Assembly (NCBI GenBank): GCA_011799875.1 | Contig: CM022298.1 | Span: 290,160,838 to 290,224,837 of the forward strand | Length of the DNA: 64,000 bases | Direction of reading: 5' to 3' | Source: Thinopyrum elongatum | Taxonomy: Eukaryota > Streptophyta > Magnoliopsida > Poales > Poaceae | Part shown: piece by piece, positions 10,091 to 21,547 of the stretch | How the letters are laid out: each line of letters opens with the position of its first letter | Position numbering within the stretch: position 1 is the stretch's first letter | The notes under the pieces: generated by a model | What the model was told of the DNA's origin: nothing | Databases searched by the model: none | What the model saw: the letters and a program-made list of their open reading frames with translations, nothing else | Program-made: the position numbers and the translations under genes

Positions 10091-10841
10091 GTTTCATCAA
10101 CAATGCCACTATTATTTCAATCACTCTTATTCAATATCCTTGTCAACAGTGATGCTCAACTCCATTTTACTGCAACTGCACAAAATGATGGGATGGTGCA
10201 TGCATCCAACTGCTACATGTCTTGGCGGGCATCAACGAGCCACATGAAAATGGCTACCAACATGTCCACTGTGGCCAGGAAATGAAAGCATGCTTAGGGA
10301 CCTGATCGATCATTTTTTCTTTATTTCTACACCTTCTCACAACTTTTTCTTAAGTTGTGAAGTAAATATTGGGTCTCATATATGAATCATTGATATGCAT
10401 TAGCATGCATGTTAGTTTCCTTTGTATTTGATGGAATGTTGTAACAAGAAAACCTTCAAGGCAAGACACATGAAAGAAAAGCTAAAAGCTTCATAGCATT
10501 ATACTAGTATAATTTTATCTCGCTGAGAAATTATATTTACTAGCACAGTATATATAAACAAATGTTGAAAGGTCAATAGCATTGCGAGAAACCATTCTAG
10601 GAGCACATAACTTCCTTTCCTCGACATGTGGGACATCCAGCATCCGGGTCCATGTGCCATGCACCAAATTATGAGTGCACAACCGCAAGGAATACTACCA
10701 ATGAGCCGTCAAATCTGAAAGCCACACCGTTCCAATAGTAAGTTGGACGCACGAACTACACATTTCACACATCGTAGAATCCTCTCATAATAATTTTCCA
10801 AGAAAAACACCACACGTGAAGATTGGACGATACTGTTGCAG
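10091..10841. other. Spacer before the first LTR element
   Basis: AT-rich sequence without recognisable genes or repeats. Confidence 0.5.
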
Positions 10842-12360
10842 TGATACATCTACGTCGTATCTATAATTTTTTATTGTTTCATGCCAATATTCTACAACTT
10901 TCATACACTTTTGGCAACATTTTATATTATTTTCGAGACTAAAATATTGATCCAGTGCCCAGTGCCAGTTCCTATTTGTTGCATGTTTTTTGTTTCGCAG
11001 AATATCCATACCAAACAAAGTCCAAACACGATAAAATTTTATGGAGATTTATTTTGGAATATTTGTGATTTTTGGGAAAAAGAATCAACGTGAGATGATG
11101 CCCGAGGGCTCACAAGCTCGAGAGGCGTGCCCCTACCCTGGGCGCGGTCAATAGGCTTGTGGGGCCCTGTAAGGCGGTTGGTGCCCTTCTTTCGCTGCAA
11201 GAAAGATAATATCCTGAAGAAAACTGTGTTAAGATTTCAGCCCAATCGGAGTTATGGATCTCCGGGAATTTAAGAAACAGTGAAAGGCCAGAAAACAGGA
11301 ACGCAAAACAGAAGAGAAACAGAGAGATAGATCCAATCTCGGAGGGGCTCCCACCCCTCCGGTGCCATGGAGGCCATGGACCAGAGGGGAAACCCTCCTC
11401 CCATCTAGGGGGAGGTCAAGGAAGAAGAAGGAGGGGGGCTCTTTCCCCCTCTCTCCCGGTGGCGCCGGAACGCCGCCGGGGCAATCATCGTGACGACGAT
11501 CTACACCAACAACTTCGCCGCCGTCATCACCAACTCTCTCCCCCTCTATGCAGCGGTGTAACACCTCTTTTCCCTGCTGTAATCTCTACTTAAACATGGT
11601 GCTCAACACTATATATTATTATCCAATGATATGTGGTTCTCCTATGATGTTTGAGTAGATTCATTTTGTCCTATGGTTTGATTGATGATCGTGATTGGTT
11701 TGAGTTGTATGTTTTATTTTGGTGCTGTCCTATGGTGCCCTCTGTGTCACGCAAGCGCGAGGGATTCCCGCTGTAGGGTGTTGCAATACGTTCATGATTC
11801 GTTTATGGTGGGTGGCTAGAGTGACAGAAGCTTACACCCGAGTAAGGGGGTTGTTGCGTATGGGAGTAAAGAGGAGTTGATACTTAATGCTATGGTTGGG
11901 TTTTACCTTAATGATCTTCAGTAGTTGCGGATGATTGCTAGAGTTCCAATCATAAGTGCATATGATCCAAGTAGATAAAGTATGTTAGCTCATGCCTCTC
12001 CCTCATATAAAATTGCAATAATGATTACCGGTCTAGTTATCGATTGCCTAGGGACAAATAACTTTCTTGTCACAAAAAGCTCTCTACTAAAACTAACTTA
12101 ATTGTTTCTTTATCTAACCAGCCCCTAGCTTTTATTTACGTGTTCTTTATTATCTTGCAAATCTATTCCTTTACCCCTACAAAGTACTTCTAGTTTCATA
12201 CTTGTTCTAGGTAAAGCGAACATTAAGCGTGCGTAGAGTTGTATCGGTGGTTGATAGAACTTGAAGGGAATATAAATTCTACTTTTAGCTCCTCGTTGGG
12301 TTCATCACTCTTACTTATCGAGAAAGGCTACAATTGATCCCCTATACTTGTGGGTTATCA
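10842..12360 (+). repeat. 5' LTR of the non-autonomous Gypsy element
   Basis: 1519 bp from TGATACATC to TGTGGGTTATCA. The bases before it (TGCAG, 10837-10841) would be the target duplication, but the other side is lost. Confidence 0.85.
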
Positions 12361-12371
12361 AGACCTTTTTC

Positions 12372-12389
12372 TGGCGCCATTGTCGGGGA
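12372..12389 (+). other. Primer-binding site (TGGCGCC type)
   Basis: TGGCGCCATTGTCGGGG lies 12 bp after the LTR end. The TGGCGCC core is typical of Athila/Tat-lineage Gypsy elements in grasses. Confidence 0.7.
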
Positions 12390-12484
12390 GCAATAGCGTG
12401 GGGTGAATATTCTCGTGTGTGCTTGTTTGCTTTATCACTAAGTAGATTTTATTTTCTGTTCTAAGTTGTTTTATATCTTTAGTT

Positions 12485-13835
12485 ATGGATATGGAACACG
12501 AAATACCAAAAAAATTAGGTGTACTTGCTACTCATGGAGATGGGGAACCTCCTAAAACCCTTGATGCTTGTTATGTGAAAAATATTAAACACTATTTTGA
12601 TAATCCCGAGAAAACCCCATTCAACTTGATAATGGGAGACACGTTAGATCAACATGAACACTTTAGGGATTATCGCTTGACTCCCAAATGGAAACTCTTA
12701 TGGGATCAAATTGAAATGTTGCAATGGCATGCTTGAAATTTATGCTTGAGATATGGCTATACTTGCTGCTCTAGGATGCAGGCTCCACACTTTCCCTTTT
12801 CATGTGAATTTAATGATAATGATACTTTGGCTTCTTATACTGATGGTAGATATGATTACTATGATGTGGAACTAATATAAGAATTTGTTTCTTTTAAGGG
12901 TGCTTATGAAATTGAATCTTTGTTTGAAAAGTATGAAGATATTGATGAGGCTGTTTATAGACCTGAAAATTTTGCTATACTTAAATATTGCTATGAGAAT
13001 TACAAATACAATACCGATATTGATGATTTTATTGAGAAAGTCTCCACTGTCCAAGAAGAGACTAATATTTTGCAGGAATCTATGGAAGAAGAAATTGATG
13101 ACACTGTGAGCTCATTGGATGAAAAAGATGAGGAGGAGAGCGAAGAACAAAAGGAGGAAGAGCGGATTGATCACCCGTGCCCACCTTCTAATGAGAGTAA
13201 CTTCTCAACTCATACATTGTTTAATTTTCCCTTTGTGCTTACCGAAAGATGAATGCTATGATAATTGCTATGATCCCTTGGATTTGTTTGAAATATCCCG
13301 TTTTGATGAAATTGATGCTTGCTATGCTTGTGTCCATGATGCCAATATGAATTATGCTTATGGAGATGAACTTGCTATAGTTCCTTATGCTAAGAATGAA
13401 ATTGTTGCTATTGCACCCACACATGATAGTCCTATTATCTTTTTGAATTCTCCCAACTACACTATATTGGAGAAATTTGCGCTTATTAAGGATTATATTG
13501 ATGGGTTGTGTTTTACCATTACACATGATGATTTTGATGAATATAATATGCATGTGCTTGCTGCTCCTACTTGCAATTATTATGAGAGAGGAACTACATC
13601 TCCACCTCTCTATGTTTCCAATACGATAAAATTGCAAGAAACTGTTTATACTATGCATTGGCCTTTACTTTGTGTGCATGAATTGTTCTTTTATGACATG
13701 CCACTGCATAGGAAGAGAGTTAGACTTTGTTGTTGCATGATATATATTAATTTGTGCTCACTACTAAAATACAAATCATTGTTAATTAAAATTGGCTTTG
13801 ATATACCTTGGGATCCGGGTGGATCAATTACTTGA
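12485..13835 (+). pseudogene. Degenerate internal ORF of the non-autonomous element (function unknown)
   Basis: One frame runs from the ATG at 12485 to 13252 with stops at 12734-12736 and 12878-12880. The text then continues in another frame from about 13240 to 13835 (ECYDNCYDPLDLFEIS, then IGFDIPWDPGGSIT at the end). The product is acidic (EEESEEQKEEE near 13130) and Asp/Tyr-rich, with none of the protease, RT, RNase H or integrase motifs. Similar proteins recur in TGATAC-type Triticeae elements as I remember them; the role is unknown, perhaps gag-related. At least two stops and one frameshift make it non-functional. Confidence 0.65.
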
Positions 13836-14622
13836 GCACTTTATGCCTAGCTTAATCGCTTTAAAGAAAGCACTGCCAGAGAGACAACTCGAAAGTTTTA
13901 GAGAGTCATTTTATTCTTTTGTGTGCTTTTAAAAAGTTTAAAAACAAAAAATATAGAGGGGAACCTAAAACTTTTCAAAAAGAAAAGTGAAAGTAAGAAA
14001 GACGAGCACCATTGAAGTGGGGGAGCTCCTTGAACTTTGTTCATGCCCATGGAAACTTTGCAAATCTTGAATTACAGAAACTTTTCAATAAAAACAATTA
14101 CCCCCTTGTACAAATCCATTGTATTATAAAAATAATGTGCCAAGATTTGCCTTTAGGATGATTAGATTGCTTGTTTGGTATGTGCAGTGCAAAAACAGAA
14201 ACTTTGGCTGTAGTGCATGAATTTATATTTTTTTACTGGAACATCAAAAGTTTGTGAAATTTTTACAGAGTACTTCTATGCAAATTGTTTACTTTTTACT
14301 AATTTTTCAGAATTTTTGGAGTTACAAAAGTATGGTCAATGTTTAGATTGCTACAGACTGTTCTGTTTTTGATGCATTGTTTTGCGTGTTTTGATGAATC
14401 TATGGATTGTATCGGTGATATAAGTTGTGGTGAAGTTAGAGTGCAGTAGTTATAATGCAAAAATAAAATATGAATGGGTTTGCACCAGTACTTAAAGTAG
14501 TGATTTGCTTTATTATACTAACGGATCTCACGAGGGTTTTGTTAAGTTTTGTGTGATTGAAGTTTTCAAATTTTGGGTGAGCTCACGATGGATGAAGGAA
14601 TAAGGAGTGGCAAGAGCCTAAG

Positions 14623-14705
14623 CTTGGGGATGCCTGAGGCACCCCAAGGTAATATTCAAGGACTCCCAAGCAACTAAGCTTGGGGATGCCCCGGAAGGCA
14701 TCCCC
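14623..14705. repeat. Two adjacent hairpins in the internal region
   Basis: Hairpin 1 (14623-14648) pairs CTTGGGGATGCC with GGCACCCCAAG, with one bulged base. Hairpin 2 (14682-14705) pairs GGGGATGCC with GGCATCCCC around CCGGAA. Both contain the GCTTGGGGATGCC phrase that also occurs, slightly changed, just before the 3' LTR (16841-16852). Confidence 0.75.
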
Positions 14706-14865
14706 TCTTTCTTCTAACGACCATCGGTAATTTTACTTGGAGCTATATTTTTATTCGTCACATGATATGCGTAAATTCTTGGAGCGTCGTGTGCCTTTTC
14801 TTTTTCTTTTAATAATTCACAATGTTGGTATGATATAGTCCTTGGTTGATTTATAGAATGCTCTT

Positions 14866-15068
14866 TGAACTTCACTTATATCTTTTGAGTATGGCTTTAT
14901 AGAATGCTTCATGTGCTTCACTTATATCATTTGAAGTTTGGATTGCCTGTTTCTCTACACATAGAAAACTGCCATTTGTAGAATGCTCTTTTGCTTCACT
15001 TATATTTGTTAGAGCGTGGGCAAATCTTTTGTAGAAAGAATTAAACTCTCATGCTTCACTTATATCTA
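14866..15068. repeat. Spaced repeat CTTCACTTATAT
   Basis: Four copies of CTTCACTTATAT, near 14872, 14916, 14993 and 15054, each after a GAATGCT- or TCATG-type phrase. It is a decayed tandem array in the non-coding 3' part of the element. Confidence 0.6.
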
Positions 15069-15984
15069 TTTAGAGAGTTAACAAGAGTTGGTCATTCACA
15101 TGGTTAGTCATAAAATCCTACATAAAACTTGTAGATCACTGAATATGATATGTTTGATTCCTTGCAATAGTTTTGCGATATAGAGATGGTAATATGTGGG
15201 AGGTACTAGTGAATTATTGTGGTTTAGTAAGAATATTGGTGTTAAGGTTTGTGATTCCCGAATCATGCACGTATGGTCTCTCGTTATGCTATGAAATTGG
15301 AGCATGATTTATTATTAATTGTCTTCCTTATGAGTGGCGGTCGGGATCGAGTGATGGTCTTTTCCTACCAATCTGTCCCCCTAGGGGCATGCGTAGTAGT
15401 ACTTTGCTTCGAGGGCTAATAAACTTTTGCAATAATTATGTGAGTTCTTTATGACTAATGTGAGACCATGGATTATACGCACTCTCACCTTTCCGCAATT
15501 TGCTAGCCTCTTCGGTACTGTGCATTGCCCTTTTCTCACCTCGAGAGTTGGTGCAAACCTCGCCGGTGCATCCAAACCCCGTGATATGATACGCTCTATC
15601 GCACATAAGCTTCATTATATCTTCCTCAAAACAGCCACCAGACCTACCTATCATGACATTTTCATAGCCATTCCGAGATATATTGCCATGCAACTTCCAT
15701 CATCATCATATACATGACTTGAGCATTCATTGTCATATTGCTTTGCATGATCGTAAGATAGCTAGCATGATATTTTCATGGCTTGTCCATTTTTTGATAT
15801 CTTTGCCATGCTAGATCATTGCACATCCTGGTACACCGCCAAAGGCATTCATATAGAGTCATATTTTGTTCTAGTATCAAGTTGTAAGTAAATAAAAGTG
15901 TGATGATCATCATTATTAGAGCATTGTCCCAGTGAGAAAAGGATGATAGATACTATGATTCCCCCACAAGTCGAGATGAGACTC

Positions 15985-16078
15985 CGGACGAAAAAAAAAG
16001 AAAAGAAAAGAAAAGGCCAAAAAGAGCCCAACAAAAAAAAGAAAAAAAAAGAGAAAACAAAAAAAAGAGAGAAGGGGC
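15985..16078. repeat. Purine/A-rich low-complexity tract
   Basis: Long run of A interrupted by G and C (AAAAGAAAAGAAAAGG and similar). ORFs across it are artefacts of composition. Confidence 0.85.
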
Positions 16079-16835
16079 AATGTTACTATCCTTTTCCACA
16101 CTTGTGCTTCAAAGTAGCACCATGTGCTTCATATAGAGAGTCTCCTATGTTGTCACTTTCATATACTAGTGGGAATTTTTCATTATAGAACTTGGCTTGT
16201 ATATTCCAATGATGGGCTTCCTCAAATGCCCGAGGTCTTCATGAGCAAGCAAATTGGATGCACACCCACTTAGTTTTCAGTTTGAGCTTTCATACACTTA
16301 TAGCTCTTAGTGCATCCGTTGCATGGCAATCCCTACTCCTCGCATTGACATCAATTGATGGGCATCTCCATAGCCCGTTGATTAGACACGTCGATGTGAG
16401 ACTCTCTTTTTTTTGTCTTCTCACAACCTCCAACATCATATTCTATTCCACCCATAGTGCTATATCCATGGCTTGCACTCATGTATTGCGTGGGGGTTGA
16501 AAAAGCTGAAGCGCGTTAAAAAGTATGAACCAATTGCTCGGCTTGTCATCGGGGTTGTGCATGATAAATACTTTGTGTTAAGAAGATGGAGCATGACAAG
16601 ACTATCTGATTTTGTAGGGATAACATTCTTTAGCATTGATATTTTGAAAGACATGATTATTTGTTGGGATGCCTGAGTATTGATATGTCTTTATGTCAAA
16701 TTATAAACTATTGCTTTGAATCACTCGTGTCTTAATATTCATGCCATGATTAGATATGTGATCAAGATTATGCTAGGTAGCATTCCACATAAAAATTATC
16801 TTTTTTATCATTTACCTACTCGAGGATGAGCAGGA

Positions 16836-16852
16836 GTTAAGCTTGGGAATGC
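16836..16852 (+). other. Polypurine-like tract before the 3' LTR
   Basis: GTTAAGCTTGGGAATGC directly precedes the TGATAC start of the 3' LTR, where the plus-strand primer should lie. Confidence 0.5.
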
Positions 16853-17226
16853 TGATACATCTCCGTCGTATCTATAATTTTTGATTGTTTCATGCCAATA
16901 TTCTACAACTTTCGTATACTTTGGCAACATTTTATATTATTTTTGGGACTAACATATTGATCCAGTGCCCAGTGCCAGTTCCTATTTGCTGCATGTTTTT
17001 TGTTTCGCAGAATATCCATACCAAACGAAGTCCAAACGCGATAAAAATTTATGGAGATTTATTTGGGAATATTTGTGATTTTTGGGAAAAAGAATCAACG
17101 TGAGACAATGCCCGAGGGGCTCACAAGCTCGAGAGGCGCACCCCCTACCCTGGGCGCGGCCAGCAGGCTTATGGGGCCCCTGTAAGGCAGTTGGTGCCCT
17201 TCTTTCGCTGCAAGAAAGATAATATT
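16853..17226 (+). repeat. Truncated 3' LTR
   Basis: It matches 10842-11213 and breaks off after GCAAGAAAGATAATAT. The next bases begin the LINE, so about 1.1 kb of the LTR and the target duplication are lost. Confidence 0.85.
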
Positions 17227-17436
17227 CAAGGGCGGTAAACGGGATGGCGTCTCTCTCTTCTCCTCCTCCTCCCCTCCTCCTACTCCTCCTCCCTCTCCTT
17301 GGTGGATACGCTGGGGTGCGGTGGTCTCAGATCTGCTTTCTCCCCCCTCTCGTCTTCTAGGGTTGCGCTCTCATCCCCCTTTCCCACGGGCCGTTGGACC
17401 TAAGGTTTCCCCCCTCCATTGCCTCCCTGCCTTCCT

Positions 17437-20400
17437 ATGGTGAACAAGTTCTGGGCGCTGGACGCTGATGAGTCTGGATTGGACGATGAGGTGGTTGGCC
17501 CTCGTCAGATTTCCCTACTGTTCCCGTCTTTGCAGCGGCCCAAGGTTCGAAAATTTGCTTCGGGAGGCCGTGGGCGGGCGATGCGGTCGCCGTCCGGCGA
17601 GCCTGGTTGGCAGGTGGTGCGGTGTCATGGGCACTGATCTGGCAAGATGGGCGCGGTTGCCCCCATCTCGCCGTGCGTTGCCGGCCGTGGATCTCCGGTG
17701 ATGGTCTCTGGGGCGTGTGTGGTGGCGGAGGCTGGGCCTCTCTCCCCTGTTCGGTAGGCGGGGTGGCCTCTCGGGGGGCTGGCCTCCGGCTCGTCGCCGA
17801 TGGCGGCCGGCGGCGGGCGTGTGGTGGCGTGCTCGGGGGGGAGAGGGGTCAAACGCTAGGTGCGTTGGTGGTGGGCAGTTCGGGCTGTGGGCTGGCTCGG
17901 GCTGTGGCCGATTCAGCTGGTGGGCCGGGGTGCAGGCCTAGTACGATGTGTCTCTCCTAGGCTGATTTTCCACCTTTGGCCGTTCCTGGGCCTAAGGTGA
18001 TGGGCTCGGCTTCTGATGGCCCAGGCAGACTGGGTGGCCCTTCTCTCGTGGCCCTGCCTGCTGGCCCATGTCGCCTGGGGTATATATGGATTCGGAGGGG
18101 TATCATTTCCCCTGACCTAGGGTTTCCGGCTTCCAGTTCAGACGTGTGCCGCTATCCTTTTCGCATCCGTTGTCTTGTGAGAGCACTCCCTCCTCCCCCT
18201 CTCATGATCTCCTTCACGGTGGCGGTGGCCATGGATAAATCCAGGGCCTCCTCCTCGGATGCGCTGTCGGGGAGCAAGCATGGCAGAGAGGGCTCGATGG
18301 AGGCGGGGCGGTCTCCAGATTTGGCTTATGAGGCGGAGTTGCATGAGAAGCTGGAGGTGGATCGAGCTTCTCGGGAGCAGGTGGAGAAGGATCGGGAGGC
18401 GTGGGCGGTGGGTCTTGCCTGGCTGCAGCGCGAGGAGCAGGCGCGCGCGGAGGCGGCGGCCATGGCGTCCGGGGTGGATCCCTGGGAGGCCGCAGCGTCA
18501 GCCTCTTCGGCTGCCATGGTGGCCCCCCTCCCCATCCTGATCCTCCTCGTCGTCCGGTGGGTCAGGTGGTGGCTGGTGGCTGCGACGGTGGCGCTAGCTC
18601 CGGCTTCGCGGGCTGTGGCCGCGAGGCCGGGGTCGGGCGGGTTGGTGGCTACGGCAACACGTCCTTCCACTCCAAGTTTCGTCGGACCTCTTCCCAGGAT
18701 CCGTGATCCTCTTCTGGAGGGGTTGGTCATGGTATTATTCCCCCTCCTCCTCCGCTCCCTCCGGGCTTCATTCCCTCTCGCGGTGCTGGGCCGTCCTCTG
18801 GTGGTAGTTCTGCTGCGGGTTCGGCGACCCTGACCTGCTTCGCCTGTCATCGAACGGGTCACTTTCAATCTCGCTACTCCTTTCTGCCCTTCTGTCTGAT
18901 CTGTCGTTCGGAGGGCCATCTTACTGTGGATTGTGATAATCGTTCGCCTTTCCCTACATTCAAGCAGTACGGTTTGGGGCTGCAGGGGTGCTCTTTCTTT
19001 GCACTTGACGGAGAGCTCGGGATGCCTGTGGTTGCTCCGGTGGCGTCCAATGCGGCTGTGATCTCTGTTATCTCCAACCCTGTGTCCAGCCAAGTGATTT
19101 CAGATGAGCTTAAGGAGTGGGGCCTTGATGGGTGGGATTGGCAGATTAATTAGATCTCGGACAAGGAATTCACAGTCACTTTTCCTACTAAGGAGAGCCT
19201 TAAGATGATGGCATCCTGCTCAAGCTTCACTCTCCCTCTCAACCAAGTGATGGTTTCTGTGAAGGCTGCTGTAGATGGTTCCACGGCGGTGGCCTCCCTC
19301 TCTGATATCTGGGTGCTTCTTGAGGACGTGCCGTCCGGGCTCTGCAATGTTCGGTTCCTGATGGCATTTGGCGAACTGATTGGAAAGCCAATGGTTGTGG
19401 ATGAATCGTCTCTTGACCCTCCTAGAGCGATTCACATGAAAGTTTGGTGCCTGGATCCGGCCCATGTTCATGGAACGATCGATGTCTTCCCCATATCTGA
19501 TGCTTACCGTATTCATGTGCGCACTGAGGCCATGGCGGCTCAGCAGGCTCCATCCCCACCTCCCCCGACCCCTAAGCCTTCTAACCCAGACCTGTCGGAT
19601 GGTGGGGGCGAGACAGGCGCAGGCAGCAACGCCAACCCTTTCACCTTGTCGGAATGGGAGGCCATGGGCTCAGAATCGCGGAGCTTATTTGATTTTGGTC
19701 CTCCTGGATCTGGTGGTGGTGGGATTGCCAAGGAGGGGGCCCGTGAGGTGGATCACAAGGGTGCTGCTGGTCTTGATGGGGCCACGCCATTCTCTGGGGC
19801 ATGCTCTAACATTCAGGATGAATTTGTGCGTCCTGCCTCCTCTTCCTTGTCTGGGATTGTTGATGTGCCTCCGGATGCCATGACCTCACCTCATAGCCCG
19901 AGCAGTAAGAAGATGAAGAAGAAATCTTCTGTCCGCAAGTTTTCGGCCAAGAGTAGGTCTTCGATAGGGCGTAAGCATAAGGATGGGGACTTTTGCCGTC
20001 GCTTGGATGAGGATCTAGGTGCGGTAGCGGCAGCTGGGAGGGCATGGGAGGATGTGTCCTCTCCGGCGGCCCACTCTGCTGTCGCCCCGATCCGCTCGCC
20101 CGTGTCCACGGCCCGGAAGGGCCTGCGCCGGCAGTCCGTCGCGGTCCCTACCCAGGAGAGGGTTGATCGTTGGGCTGTGTCCAAGGGCCCAGCTCCTCCA
20201 AGTAAATCCCCACAATCCTCCCCTCCAGTTCGTTTGGTGCTGCCATCTTTACCTGATTCCAATCTCTTGAACATTCCCTCCAATATTGGTGTTAGTGTTG
20301 ATCACAATTTAGGATCCCCTTCCTCCTTACTTTCGCTGATTCGGTTAATGAGGAGGCCCAGGCGGCCATTGCTAAGGCCAAGGAGGCAGCCACCAAATCG

Positions 20401-20559
20401 AAGGTGGCTGCGGAGGCGGCTGTTGCTGAGGGGATGACAGAGGGTAGTGGCCCTCCACCCAGGACCTCTAAGAAGGGCCGTTCTTCTAAACTTAAGCTTA
20501 AATCCTGCTTGGTCCTTAGCAGGTCGAGTCTGCGGATTAAAAACCTCTCTTCTAAATGA
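17437..20559 (+). pseudogene. LINE ORF1, gag-like nucleic-acid-binding protein (broken)
   Basis: Starts at the ATG at 17437 (MVNKFWALDADESGLDDE) and changes frame several times. The best-preserved part is 18836-20320. It carries one knuckle with its last Cys changed to Tyr (CFACHRTGHFQSRY), one complete CX2CX4HX4C knuckle (CLICRSEGHLTVDC), then a region resembling the DUF4283-type domain of plant LINE ORF1 (VWCLDPAHVHGTIDVFP) and a Pro/Ser-rich part. There is a TAG at 19151-19153. After a frameshift near 20320 the C terminus (EEAQAAIAKAKEAATKSK, then KNLSSK) ends in the TGA at 20557-20559. ORF1 proteins coat LINE RNA. Four or more breaks make this copy inactive. Confidence 0.7.
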
Positions 20560-21547
20560 AAGCTCTTTTCTGGAATGTACGGGGTTTCGGTGCTAGGGGC
20601 GCCATGACCAAATCCGTGATTTAGTTCATAGTGATTGCATTGATATTGTAGGCCTTGTTGAGACCTTTAAGTCTGAGTTTTCTCAATTTGATCTTTCTGC
20701 GATTGCGGGGGTGGACCGTTTTACGTGGCGGTGCCTCCTAGCGTCTGGGCATTCTGGGGGTATTCTTATTGGGGCTAATTTGGATCACTTTGAGTTTGTT
20801 GCTTTTGATCATGGGATCTTTTGGGCGAGTGCGGAGGTGTTTCACAAGGATCGTAACACTCTTTGGGAGATCATGGTGGTTTACGGCCTTGTGGATCATT
20901 CGCTATCTCAGTTATTTCTGGATGAACTATCTTCAAAAATTGATTCCTGTAATATTCCATTGGTGATTGGGGGTAATTTTAACCTCCTTAGGTCCCCGAT
21001 GGATAAGAATAACTCTAACTTTTCGTGGCCACTGGCTAATGCGTTTAACGATTTCATTGCGGATTGTGCTCTCCGTGAGTTTCCTAGGTTAGGGGCTCAT
21101 TTTACTTGGTCCAATCATCAGGCCTTGCCAATTCGATTTGCCTTGGATCGCGTTTTTTCTACTGCTTCTTTGGACCTATTGTTTTCGCGTGCCTCTCTCT
21201 CTGCGCTGCCACATGTTGGCTCTGATCACTCCCCCCTCATCTTGGACCTGGTGTTTCTGCTTTGGCTAAAGCTTCTAGATTCCAATTTGATGTGTCATGG
21301 CTTTTGATTGATGGTTTCTGTGACATGACCTCGAAGAAGATCTCTTCTCTTCTAAGTTCTAGGATCCAATCCTTTGGCCCCATGGATGACTGGCATTACT
21401 GTTCGCACCAGCTGCAAAAATTCTTAAAAGGATTGGGTCGTAACCGTGCGGCAGAGGCCCTCCGGAGCAAGTGGGACCTGTTGGGGGCAGGTCTCGGCCT
21501 TGGATGCGGAGGCTGACGCTGACGGGCTCTCTACTGGGAGCTGGCAG
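20556..21547 (+). pseudogene. LINE ORF2, AP-endonuclease domain only (broken)
   Basis: The ATG (20556-20558) overlaps the ORF1 stop as ATGA. It begins MKALFWNVRGFGARG, then shifts frame by one base at the GGGG run near 20600. The rest of the endonuclease follows (DIVGLVETFKSEF; ALDRVF; GSDHSPLIL). This domain nicks target DNA for target-primed reverse transcription. The expected GDFN motif reads IGGNFNLLR, so the metal-binding Asp is Asn. ORF2 continues past 21300 in other frames to the Gypsy insertion at 21547 (LLGAGS near the border). Confidence 0.75.
21543..21547. other. Target site duplication GGCAG (left copy)
   Basis: GGCAG directly precedes the TGTAAC start of the Gypsy element and recurs at 35806-35810 after its TCACA end. 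A 5-bp duplication is standard for LTR retrotransposon integration. Confidence 0.95.

Larger units (their letters stand above)
10842..17226 (+). mobile_element. Non-autonomous Gypsy-type LTR retrotransposon with truncated 3' LTR
   Basis: The 5' LTR (10842-12360) starts TGATACATCTACGTCGTATC. The 3' copy (16853-17226) starts TGATACATCTCCGTCGTATC and matches its first 375 bp or so, then stops abruptly. A TGGCGCC-type primer-binding site follows the 5' LTR. The internal region has one degenerate gag-like or unknown-function frame and no reverse transcriptase or integrase, so movement would need enzymes from a partner element. Such TGATAC-starting elements are abundant in Triticeae; the family name is not certain. 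Confidence 0.85.
17227..21547 (+). mobile_element. LINE (non-LTR retrotransposon), 5' part
   Basis: 5' UTR, ORF1 with zinc knuckles and the endonuclease start of ORF2. It is interrupted at 21547 by a Gypsy element and resumes at 35806. The end of the 5' UTR is CT-rich. The reverse transcriptase is missing because the 3' remainder is short. Order and content fit plant L1-type LINEs. Confidence 0.8.

Noticed and set aside
18326..19093. 255-residue minus-strand ORF
   Set aside because: Antisense to LINE ORF1 in GC-rich DNA, Arg/Thr-rich without motifs; shadow frame.
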